Source: Anaerolineales bacterium (GTDB lineage: Bacteria > Chloroflexota > Anaerolineae > Anaerolineales > DRMV01). Taken from it: a stretch of DNA of 6,147 bases. Numbering within the stretch: the stretch's first letter is position 1; each line of letters starts with the position of its first letter. A program made the position numbers and the translations under genes. Positions 1-5,285 of this stretch are shown here, one piece after another. Where the stretch lies: NCBI GenBank assembly GCA_015494815.1, contig WGAK01000119.1, forward strand, positions 1 through 6,147. The letters are read 5' to 3'. Below the pieces are notes generated by a model. The model saw nothing but the letters and a program-made list of their open reading frames with translations. It made no database searches and was not told the origin of the DNA.

Positions 1-298
1 CCCCACGGCCACCCCGGCCCCGGCGCGTCTGGTTCACGCGGCCAAGATGCACCAGGACGCGCCGACCGGCCCCGACATCGGCTGGCTGTGGCCTGGCGAG
101 GCGGTGCAGGTGCTGTCGCCCACGCAGGTGGCTGGGCCCTATGTGTGGGTGCTGGTGCGCGCGTCCGACGGCCGGGTCGGTTGGGTGCAGATGGCCTGGG
201 TGGTGACCCTGACGCCCACGGCTACGGCCACGCCGTCGCCCACGCCCACTCCGACGCGGACCCTCACCCCTGCACCCGCCTGGACGCCCACCCCATGA
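1..298 (+). CDS. Partial SH3-domain surface protein with C-terminal Thr/Pro-rich tail (5' end missing)
   Basis: Only the last 98 residues are visible; the reading frame is open from base 2, so the true start lies upstream. The visible part begins with a short Pro/Thr/Ala linker (PTATPAPA). Residues about 9-68 look like one bacterial SH3 (SH3_3-like) module: an opening beta strand (RLVHAAKM), a GWLWPGEAVQVL segment, and a closing strand with DGRVGWVQMAWV, where the Gly-Trp-Val is characteristic. Residues 69-98 are a low-complexity Thr/Pro tail that runs to the stop codon. Such modules usually bind cell-wall or surface ligands in secreted proteins, and linkers on both sides suggest several modules in the full protein. 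No sorting signal or membrane anchor is seen at the C terminus, so any anchor or signal peptide must be in the missing part. The TGA overlaps the next gene's ATG. The SH3-like fold call is from pattern only; the ligand is unknown. Confidence 0.75.
   Translation, partial: PTATPAPARLVHAAKMHQDAPTGPDIGWLWPGEAVQVLSPTQVAGPYVWVLVRASDGRVGWVQMAWVVTLTPTATATPSPTPTPTRTLTPAPAWTPTP
206..295 (+). repeat. Thr/Pro low-complexity coding tract
   Basis: These 90 bases encode the final 30 residues of the SH3-type protein, made almost only of Thr, Pro, Ala and Ser (for example TPTATATPSPTPTPTRTLTP). At DNA level it is an imperfect repeat of ACG-CCC / ACG-GCC type codons. Tracts like this act as extended, wall-spanning or O-glycosylated linkers in surface proteins and are prone to length change by slippage. 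The start of the window (bases 2-25) encodes a shorter tract of the same kind. Confidence 0.7.
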
Positions 299-1275
299 GT
301 CCGTTGCCCCGCTCGCCCTCCGCGCCTGGGAGTATGTGGCTGCGCCGCGTCCGCAGTGGGTTGCGCGTGGCCGTCTCGGTCGCGTTGCTGTATGTCTTGC
401 TGCGCCGGGTGGATGGGCCGCGGCTGCTGATGCTGGTTCCGCACATGCGGGTGGCCTGGCTGCTGCCCGCGGTGGGGTTGCTGCTGCTGGGCTTCTGGCT
501 GTCGGCCCGCCGCTGGCACCTTGTGCTGGCCGATTTGGGGGTGCGCGAGCCTCTGGTAGCCCTGTTGTACATCAACTGGCTGACTTTCTTCTGGAGCAAC
601 TTTCTGCCCACCACCGTGGGCGGCGATGGCTTCCGTTTTTGGCGGCTGCAATCCCGGCATCCGCGGCGCAAACTCGCGGCCCTGACCGGCGTGTTGCTGG
701 ACCGGCTTTACGGCTACCTGGCGCTGTTGGCCGTGCACACGGCGCTGCTGCCCTGGACGCGCGCGGTATGGCGTTCCCATGAGGTGCTGGCGGGCTTCGA
801 GGCCCTGGTGACGGCCGGCCTGGGGGGGCTGGCCGTGCTGAGCCTGTTCGGTCGGCGTTTGCTGCGGTGGCGCCTTCGCGGCCCGGCCTGGCTGCAGGCG
901 GTGGCGCGTCGCGTGCAGGAGGCCGTCGCCGCGCTGACGGGGCGCTCGCGGCGGGCCTGGCTGGGCGGGCTGGGCTACTCCGCGCTTTTCGTCGTGGGCA
1001 ACGGGGTGATGCGGTGGTGTTACCTGCACATGGTGGGCGCGACCGCGCCGCTGGGCGTGGTGGTCTATGCCTCCACCGTGGCCGCGTTGCTGGGCATTCT
1101 GCCCATCACGCTGAACGGCCTGGGTCTGACCGAAGCCGCGTTGGTGCTGGCTCTGGCGCCGGTGGGCGTTCCGGCCGAGGCGGTGCTGCTGGCCTCCTTT
1201 GCCCAGCGCCTCGTCAACCTCGGCCTGGCCTTGCTGGGGGGGCTGGCCTATCTGCTGGAGGGGGTACGAACATAG
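295..1275 (+). CDS. Multi-pass membrane protein, lysylphosphatidylglycerol synthase TM / AglD-like (UPF0104) family
   Basis: A 326-residue integral membrane protein, about the usual length for the stand-alone form of this family. Two hallmark motifs are clear: FLPTTVGGDGFR at residues 103-114 (family form NFLPGTVGGDxxR) and LPITLNGLGLTEA at 269-281 (family form LPISxxGLGxxE). Hydrophobic stretches at roughly 24-37, 54-70, 88-104, 139-153, 168-186, 224-241, 253-272 and 296-321 suggest about seven or eight membrane segments. It lacks the soluble aminoacyl-transfer domain of MprF, so tRNA-dependent lipid lysylation is not expected. Family members include the MprF flippase half and archaeal AglD-type glycosylation proteins, so a role in lipid or lipid-linked sugar handling is plausible but unproven. 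The ATG at 295 is chosen because it overlaps the upstream TGA (ATGA), giving translational coupling; no ribosome-binding site is visible. An ATG at 334, just before the first membrane segment, is an alternative and would give 313 residues. Confidence 0.85.
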   Translation: MSPLPRSPSAPGSMWLRRVRSGLRVAVSVALLYVLLRRVDGPRLLMLVPHMRVAWLLPAVGLLLLGFWLSARRWHLVLADLGVREPLVALLYINWLTFFWSNFLPTTVGGDGFRFWRLQSRHPRRKLAALTGVLLDRLYGYLALLAVHTALLPWTRAVWRSHEVLAGFEALVTAGLGGLAVLSLFGRRLLRWRLRGPAWLQAVARRVQEAVAALTGRSRRAWLGGLGYSALFVVGNGVMRWCYLHMVGATAPLGVVVYASTVAALLGILPITLNGLGLTEAALVLALAPVGVPAEAVLLASFAQRLVNLGLALLGGLAYLLEGVRT

Positions 1276-1303
1276 CCGCCGACCTTCCGGCAGCGCGTGG
1301 CGA

Positions 1304-1312
1304 TGGTATACT
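1304..1312 (+). promoter_or_regulatory. Extended -10 promoter for the glycan-export operon
   Basis: TGGTATACT matches an extended -10 element (TGn plus TATAAT-like TATACT at 1307-1312). It lies in the only real intergenic gap of the window and stands out as AT-rich in a GC-rich context. The -35 region is weak: TTCCGG at 1285-1290 with 16-base spacing keeps only the TT, as is common when an extended -10 is present. Transcription would start near 1318-1320, giving a leader of about 30 bases before the ATG at 1349. The call rests on sequence match and position only. Confidence 0.6.
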
Positions 1313-1335
1313 TGGGCGACACGCCCGCCGAAAGC

Positions 1336-1341
1336 GAAGGA
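1336..1341 (+). promoter_or_regulatory. Ribosome-binding site deciding the permease start
   Basis: GAAGGA lies 7 bases before the ATG at 1349. It fixes the permease start there rather than at in-frame codons further upstream, which would run into the end of the preceding membrane-protein gene and across the promoter. Confidence 0.7.
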
Positions 1342-1348
1342 TGGTGCT

Positions 1349-2179
1349 ATGGGCAAGGCTGCTTCGCCCGTTCCTGTTTACGATTCGGATTTACGCCCCC
1401 CTGCGGCCTGGGAAGAATTGCTCGAGGCCTGGCGCTACCGCGACCTGATTGTGCAACTGGTGCGCCGCGATGTCACCGCGCGCTACAAACGCTCGGTGTT
1501 GGGCATCGCATGGACCATGCTCAACCCGCTGGGCATGATGGTGGTGCTCACGGTGGTTTTTTCCAAACTGTTCCCGACGGTGCGGGGTTATCCGGTTTTT
1601 GTGCTCAGCGCGTTGATTGCGTGGAACTTCTTTTCCCAAACCAGCATGGCCGCGGTGAACGCCTTGGTGTGGGGAGGCGCGTTGTTCCAGCGCATTTATT
1701 TGCCCAAATCGGTGTTCGCCATCGCGGCCATCGGCACGGGCCTGGTGAATACGGCCTTCGCCCTGGTGCCGTTGGTGCTGGTCATGGCGGTCACCGGCGT
1801 GCCGCCGCGCTGGACCGTGTTGCTGACGCCGTTGACGATTGTCCCGTTGGCCGCGTTTGCGTTGGGCGTGGGGCTCCTCATCTCCGCGGTGGGCATCTAC
1901 TTCGCGGATGTGGTGGAAATGTACAATGTGGCGCTGACGGCGCTCTTTTATGCCACGCCCATTGTGTACCCTTTGGACCAGATGCCGGCCTCGGTGCAGC
2001 GCATTTTGTCCTTCAATCCGCTGGTGTATCTGGTGGAATTGTTTCGCCAGCCTTTGTATCAGGGCCAGGTGCCGGCCTGGCACTGGTGGGGCCTGGCGTA
2101 TGGCATTGGGTTTGTGACGCTGCTCGTCGGCTGGCTGGCCTTTGCCAGCAAAGTTGACGAATTTGCCTATCGAGCGTAA
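1349..2179 (+). CDS. ABC-2 type polysaccharide/polyol-phosphate exporter, permease subunit (Wzm/KpsM/TagG type)
   Basis: A 276-residue inner-membrane permease, a typical length for the family (about 260-290). It would form a dimer and, with two copies of the ATPase encoded next, move a lipid-linked glycan from the cytoplasmic to the outer face of the membrane. The N-terminal amphipathic segment RDLIVQLVRRDVTARYKRSV (residues 31-50), followed by LGIAWTMLNPL, is the hallmark of O-antigen, capsule and teichoic-acid exporters. Hydrophobic segments at about 52-73, 84-106, 124-149, 158-184, 193-208 and 247-266 fit six membrane helices. The motif ATPIVYPLDQMP (202-213), then FNPLVYLVELFR, is also typical of the family. 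The ATG is supported by GAAGGA 7 bases upstream, and an extended -10 promoter lies just before. The ATPase gene starts 11 bases downstream, so the two are surely co-transcribed. Family membership is near certain; the exported polymer cannot be told from this sequence. Confidence 0.93.
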   Translation: MGKAASPVPVYDSDLRPPAAWEELLEAWRYRDLIVQLVRRDVTARYKRSVLGIAWTMLNPLGMMVVLTVVFSKLFPTVRGYPVFVLSALIAWNFFSQTSMAAVNALVWGGALFQRIYLPKSVFAIAAIGTGLVNTAFALVPLVLVMAVTGVPPRWTVLLTPLTIVPLAAFALGVGLLISAVGIYFADVVEMYNVALTALFYATPIVYPLDQMPASVQRILSFNPLVYLVELFRQPLYQGQVPAWHWWGLAYGIGFVTLLVGWLAFASKVDEFAYRA

Positions 2180-2190
2180 AGGGGGATACG

Positions 2191-2994
2191 ATGCGCACGC
2201 CAACGACTTCTGGTGCCGTGGCTCTGGCGCCTGAGGCCCGCGCTTCCGATGTCAGCGGCGAGGATGTGGTCATTCGGCTGGAACACGTGACGGTACGTTA
2301 TCGCGTGCCTGCCGAACCTGTGCGCACTTTCAAAGAGTGGGCCATTCGCTACCTGTTGCGCCGCAAAGTGCCTTATCGCGAAGTGCTGGCTTTGAATGAT
2401 GTCAGCCTGGAAGTGCGGGCCGGCGAAGTGTTCGGCTTGATTGGCCCCAATGGCGCGGGGAAGAGCACGCTGCTCAAACTGGTCGCCCGCGTACTGCGGC
2501 CCACTTCGGGCCGTGTATGGGTCAAAGGCCGCGTGGCGCCCCTGCTGGCCATGGGCGCGGCTTTCCACCCCGAGTTGACCGGCCGCGAGAATGTCTATTT
2601 GAACGGCACCTTGCTGGGCATGACGCGGCGCGAGATTGACGAACGTTTCGACGCCATTGTCGCGTTTGCCGACATCGGCTCGTTTATTGATGCCCCTTTG
2701 CGGACATACTCCTCGGGCATGGTGACCCGCCTGGCCTTCGCGGTAGCGACGGACCGCAAGCCGGATATCTTGATTTTGGACGAAGTGATGGGGGTCGGCG
2801 ATACGGCCTTCCAGCAGAAAAGTTTTGCGCGTATCCGCGCGTATCAAGAGGAAGGCGCTACGATTCTGTTCGTGTCGCACTCCATGGAGGCCATCAAACG
2901 CCTGTGCCAGCGGGCGGCCTGGTTGGACCACGGTCGGGTGCGATTTGTGGGCCCTGCGGACGAGGCTGTGGAACGCTATTTGGCTTCGTTGTAG
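2191..2994 (+). CDS. ABC exporter ATPase subunit for surface glycan (Wzt/KpsT/TagH type, short form)
   Basis: A 267-residue cytoplasmic ATPase that powers the permease encoded just upstream. Seen in order: a family-typical lead-in with RTFKEWAIRYLLRRK (45-59) before ALNDVSLEV; Walker A GPNGAGKST (85-93); the APLLAMGAAFHPELTGRENV segment (116-135) that replaces a usual Q-loop in polysaccharide exporters; signature YSSGMVTRLAF (173-183); Walker B ILILDEV (193-199) with GVGD following; and the switch histidine in FVSHS (H230). The nucleotide-binding residues all look intact. The protein ends about 37 residues after H230, so it lacks the C-terminal carbohydrate-binding domain of O9a-type Wzt. The first 25 or so residues are a low-complexity Ala/Thr/Ser-rich leader before the conserved fold. 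The ATG at 2191 is still preferred because AAAGGGGG (2178-2185) lies 5 bases before it; a GTG at 2266 is a weaker alternative. Confidence 0.93.
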   Translation: MRTPTTSGAVALAPEARASDVSGEDVVIRLEHVTVRYRVPAEPVRTFKEWAIRYLLRRKVPYREVLALNDVSLEVRAGEVFGLIGPNGAGKSTLLKLVARVLRPTSGRVWVKGRVAPLLAMGAAFHPELTGRENVYLNGTLLGMTRREIDERFDAIVAFADIGSFIDAPLRTYSSGMVTRLAFAVATDRKPDILILDEVMGVGDTAFQQKSFARIRAYQEEGATILFVSHSMEAIKRLCQRAAWLDHGRVRFVGPADEAVERYLASL

Positions 2995-3005
2995 GCCCTC
3001 GCGGT

Positions 3006-3013
3006 GGAAGGAG
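3006..3013 (+). promoter_or_regulatory. Ribosome-binding site for the 2-epimerase gene (start ambiguous)
   Basis: GGAAGGAG is a strong Shine-Dalgarno sequence, but two in-frame ATGs follow: one 2 bases after it (3016) and one 11 bases after it (3025). The second is favoured because the first is too close and because the family usually begins a few residues before KVLVIFGTRPE. The spacing is slightly long. Confidence 0.6.
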
Positions 3014-3024
3014 AGATGGGCGTT

Positions 3025-4161
3025 ATGACGCGGCAAAAGGTTTTGGTCATTTTTGGCACGCGGCCCGAAGCCATCAAAATGGCCCCCGTGATTCGCGCCC
3101 TGCAGGCCCGCCCTGAGCAATTTGAGGTGCGTACTTGCGTCACGGCCCAACACCGCGAAATGTTGGACCAGGTGCTGGATATCTTCGGCATTACACCCGA
3201 CATTGACTTGAACCTCATGCAGCCGGGGCAAACGCTGGCCTCGTTGACGGCCGCCATCTTTACGCACCTGGACCCGGTGTTGGAGCACGAGCGGCCCGAT
3301 TGGGTGCTGGCTCAGGGCGATACGACCACGGTGATGGCCACCGCGTTGTTGGCGTTTTATCACCGCATTCGTTTTGGACATGTCGAGGCTGGCCTGCGCA
3401 CGGGCGACAAATGGCGCCCGTTCCCCGAAGAGATTAACCGCCGTGTGGCCGGGGTGGTTGCCGATTTGCACTTCGCGCCCACCGAACACGCGCGGCAAAA
3501 TTTGCTGCGTGAAGGGGTTGCCCCCGAGACCATCGTGGTGACGGGCAATCCCGTCATTGATGCCTTGCAGTGGGTGGCCCAACAGCCCTTCCCCCCTGAG
3601 CGTCTCTTGGCGTTGGGCCTGCCCCCCGATGTCGTCGAAGGACGACGGCCCTTGATTTTGATAACCGCCCATCGCCGCGAGAATTTTGGTCAACCCCTGC
3701 GCAATATTTGCCGGGCTATTCGGACGCTGGCCGCCGAGTATGGCCCCCGATACCACTTCGTGTACCCCGTGCATCTCAACCCCAATGTGCGCCAGACGGT
3801 GTATCCGATGTTGGACGGTGTGCCCCATGTGACCCTGCTGCCGCCATTGGATTACCGCACTTTCGTGCAGTTGCTGAAGCGGGCCGTGTTGGTGCTCACC
3901 GATTCGGGTGGCCTGCAAGAAGAAGCACCCGGCCTGGGAGTGCCCGTGTTGGTGTTGCGTGAAGTGACCGAGCGCCCCGAAGGGGTGGCCGCGGGAACCG
4001 TGCGCCTGGTCGGTACCGAGACCACGCGCATCGTGCAGCAGGTGCGTGTGTTGCTCGACGACCCGCAGGCCTACGCCGCGATGGCCCGGGCGGTCAACCC
4101 TTATGGCGATGGCCAGGCCGCGCCACGCATTGCCCAGGCCCTGGCGGAGAGAGGGCCTTGA
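3025..4161 (+). CDS. wecB: UDP-N-acetylglucosamine 2-epimerase, non-hydrolysing
   Basis: A cytoplasmic enzyme that interconverts UDP-GlcNAc and UDP-ManNAc, supplying ManNAc units or the precursor of ManNAcA for surface glycans. Its 378 residues match the bacterial family (E. coli WecB is 376). Motifs in order: GTRPEAIKMAP (11-21); VTAQHREMLDQVL (39-51); AQGDTTTVMAT (96-106), with D99 matching the catalytic Asp; GHVEAGLRTGD (118-128), with E121; FPEEINRR (133-140), with E135; TGNPVIDAL (173-181); ITAHRRENFG (213-222), with H216; and TDSGGLQEEAPGLGVPVLVL (292-311), then ERPEG, which bind the UDP moiety. All key residues appear present, so it should be active and of the reversible type rather than the hydrolysing NeuC/SiaA type. 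It starts 30 bases after the ATPase gene, and its stop overlaps the next start (TTGA). An ATG at 3016 would add three residues. An alternative role as MnaA for teichoic-acid linkage units is biochemically the same reaction. Confidence 0.95.
   Translation: MTRQKVLVIFGTRPEAIKMAPVIRALQARPEQFEVRTCVTAQHREMLDQVLDIFGITPDIDLNLMQPGQTLASLTAAIFTHLDPVLEHERPDWVLAQGDTTTVMATALLAFYHRIRFGHVEAGLRTGDKWRPFPEEINRRVAGVVADLHFAPTEHARQNLLREGVAPETIVVTGNPVIDALQWVAQQPFPPERLLALGLPPDVVEGRRPLILITAHRRENFGQPLRNICRAIRTLAAEYGPRYHFVYPVHLNPNVRQTVYPMLDGVPHVTLLPPLDYRTFVQLLKRAVLVLTDSGGLQEEAPGLGVPVLVLREVTERPEGVAAGTVRLVGTETTRIVQQVRVLLDDPQAYAAMARAVNPYGDGQAAPRIAQALAERGP
4146..4151 (+). promoter_or_regulatory. Ribosome-binding site supporting the TTG start at 4158
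   Basis: GGAGAG lies 6 bases before the TTG at 4158, inside the last codons of the 2-epimerase gene. No ATG occurs near the conserved N terminus of the glycosyltransferase, so this site supports the non-ATG start. Confidence 0.6.
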
Positions 4162-5285
4162 GCGCTCGCGTCGTGCTTTGTCGCTCGAATCCCGTGGCGC
4201 CAGACCCGCGCGTCGAAAAAGCGGCTCGTGCTTTGCATGCCGCCGGCTATGCGGTCCAAATCGTGGCCTGGGACCGCACCGCGTCGTTGCCCACGCCCGA
4301 AGTGCGTCCCGAGTTCGTCATTCATCGCCTCGCCCTTCCGGCCGGCTTCGGGCGCGGGTGGCGCAATCTGGGCCCTTTGCTGCGCTGGCAGTGGCGCCTG
4401 GGGCGCTGGCTTTGGACCCATCGGCGTTCGTTCGACATCATCCACGCATGCGATTTTGACACCATCTGGCCGGCGTTGTGGTGCCGGTGGTGGTGCCGCA
4501 AGCGGGTCGTTTACGACATCTTCGACTTTTACGCCGACCATGCCCGGCTGCCTGCAGCCTGGTTGCGCGCGGTGGTGCGCCGCCTCGAGTGGTGGGCCGC
4601 CGCGCGCGCGGATGGCGTCATTTTGGTGGACGAGGTGCGTCGCGCCCAACTGGGGCCGACGCGTTTGCGACATTGGACGGTCGTCTACAACACGCCCGAG
4701 GACCAGAAAGCCCGGTTGACCTTTGAACCGAGCCCGGCCGGACGTTTGCGTCTGGCTTATGTGGGCTTGCTGCAAGCAGGGCGGGGTCTGGAAACCGTGC
4801 TGACGGTGCTGCGGCGGCATCCTGAATGGCATCTGGATTTGGCCGGCTTTGGCGCGGATGCGGCCCATTGGCAGGCCCTGGCCCAGGCCCTTCCCAATGT
4901 CACCTGGCACGGACGCGTGTCGTACGATACCGCGCTGGCTTTGAACGCGCGCGCGGATGTGTTGTTGGCGCTGTATGACCCGAGCGTGCCCAATCACCGT
5001 TATGCCAGCCCGAACAAGTTGTTCGAGGCCATGATGTTGGGGAAACCCGTGCTTGTGGCTGCGGGTACCCACATTGATGAAGTGGTGCAACGCTGGCAAT
5101 GTGGGCTGGTGGTGCCGTACGGTCAGCCGCAGGCCCTGGAGCAGGCCCTGGCGCTGCTGGCTTCCCAACCCGAGTTGCGGCGCCGGTTGGGGCAGCACGC
5201 CCGCCGCGCCTACGAAGAGCATTTTGGTTGGGCCCAAATGGCGCAGCGTTTGCGCGCCTTGTATCAGGCGATAGAGACAGCATGA
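4158..5285 (+). CDS. Glycosyltransferase, GT-B fold, family GT4-like
   Basis: A 375-residue cytoplasmic or membrane-associated enzyme that would add one sugar from an activated donor to the growing lipid-linked glycan. The N-terminal Rossmann-like half opens with SNPVAPDPRVEKAARAL (10-26) and AGYAVQIVAWDR (29-40), a form common in GT4 enzymes acting on surface polysaccharides. DIIHACDFDTIWPAL (93-107) and VYDIFDFYADH (118-128) follow. The C-terminal donor-binding half starts near LAYVGLLQAGRGLETVL (199-215) and carries ASPNKLFEAMMLGKPVLV (283-300), the family's conserved donor-binding region; E290 is the likely nucleotide-sugar contact. The usual first Glu of the E-x7-E pair is replaced by the NKLFE form seen in many GT4 members. 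There are no membrane helices; the Trp/Arg-rich stretch at 66-116 could mediate membrane contact. The start is TTG, overlapping the epimerase stop, and the gene's own stop overlaps the next ATG. Donor and acceptor cannot be assigned. Confidence 0.88.
   Translation: MSARVVLCRSNPVAPDPRVEKAARALHAAGYAVQIVAWDRTASLPTPEVRPEFVIHRLALPAGFGRGWRNLGPLLRWQWRLGRWLWTHRRSFDIIHACDFDTIWPALWCRWWCRKRVVYDIFDFYADHARLPAAWLRAVVRRLEWWAAARADGVILVDEVRRAQLGPTRLRHWTVVYNTPEDQKARLTFEPSPAGRLRLAYVGLLQAGRGLETVLTVLRRHPEWHLDLAGFGADAAHWQALAQALPNVTWHGRVSYDTALALNARADVLLALYDPSVPNHRYASPNKLFEAMMLGKPVLVAAGTHIDEVVQRWQCGLVVPYGQPQALEQALALLASQPELRRRLGQHARRAYEEHFGWAQMAQRLRALYQAIETA

Noticed and set aside
88..294. N-terminal extension of the membrane protein back to 88.
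   Set aside because: It reads the SH3-protein region out of frame and gives an Ala/Gly/His-rich sequence unlike the family. The ATG at 295, overlapping the upstream stop, fits far better.
295..1275. MprF-type lysylphosphatidylglycerol synthase as the specific function.
   Set aside because: The soluble catalytic domain that transfers lysine from tRNA is absent; only the membrane domain family is present, so the specific activity is not claimed.
1313..1327. Small hairpin (GGGCG-ACA-CGCCC) after the -10 element, considered as a terminator or leader element.
   Set aside because: It has only a 5-base-pair stem, a 3-base loop and no T-run, and the predicted transcription start falls inside it, so the stem would be incomplete in the RNA.
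1199..1348. N-terminal extension of the permease to 1199.
   Set aside because: It overlaps the end of the membrane-protein gene and runs through the promoter. The ATG at 1349 has a good ribosome-binding site and gives the normal family length.
139..1356. A 405-codon open frame on the minus strand.
   Set aside because: It is antisense to the membrane-protein gene and the SH3 protein; its Gln/Arg/Gly/His-rich composition and Val-Gly repeats are the mirror of the Thr/Pro tract and hydrophobic codons.
2167..3918. A 583-codon open frame on the minus strand.
   Set aside because: It lies opposite the ATPase and 2-epimerase genes, both of which have complete, well-ordered family motifs. Its translation is rich in His, Gln and Arg with no recognisable domain, typical of the antisense of GC-rich genes.
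4101..5237. A 378-codon open frame on the minus strand.
   Set aside because: It is antisense to the first glycosyltransferase, with no domain and skewed composition.
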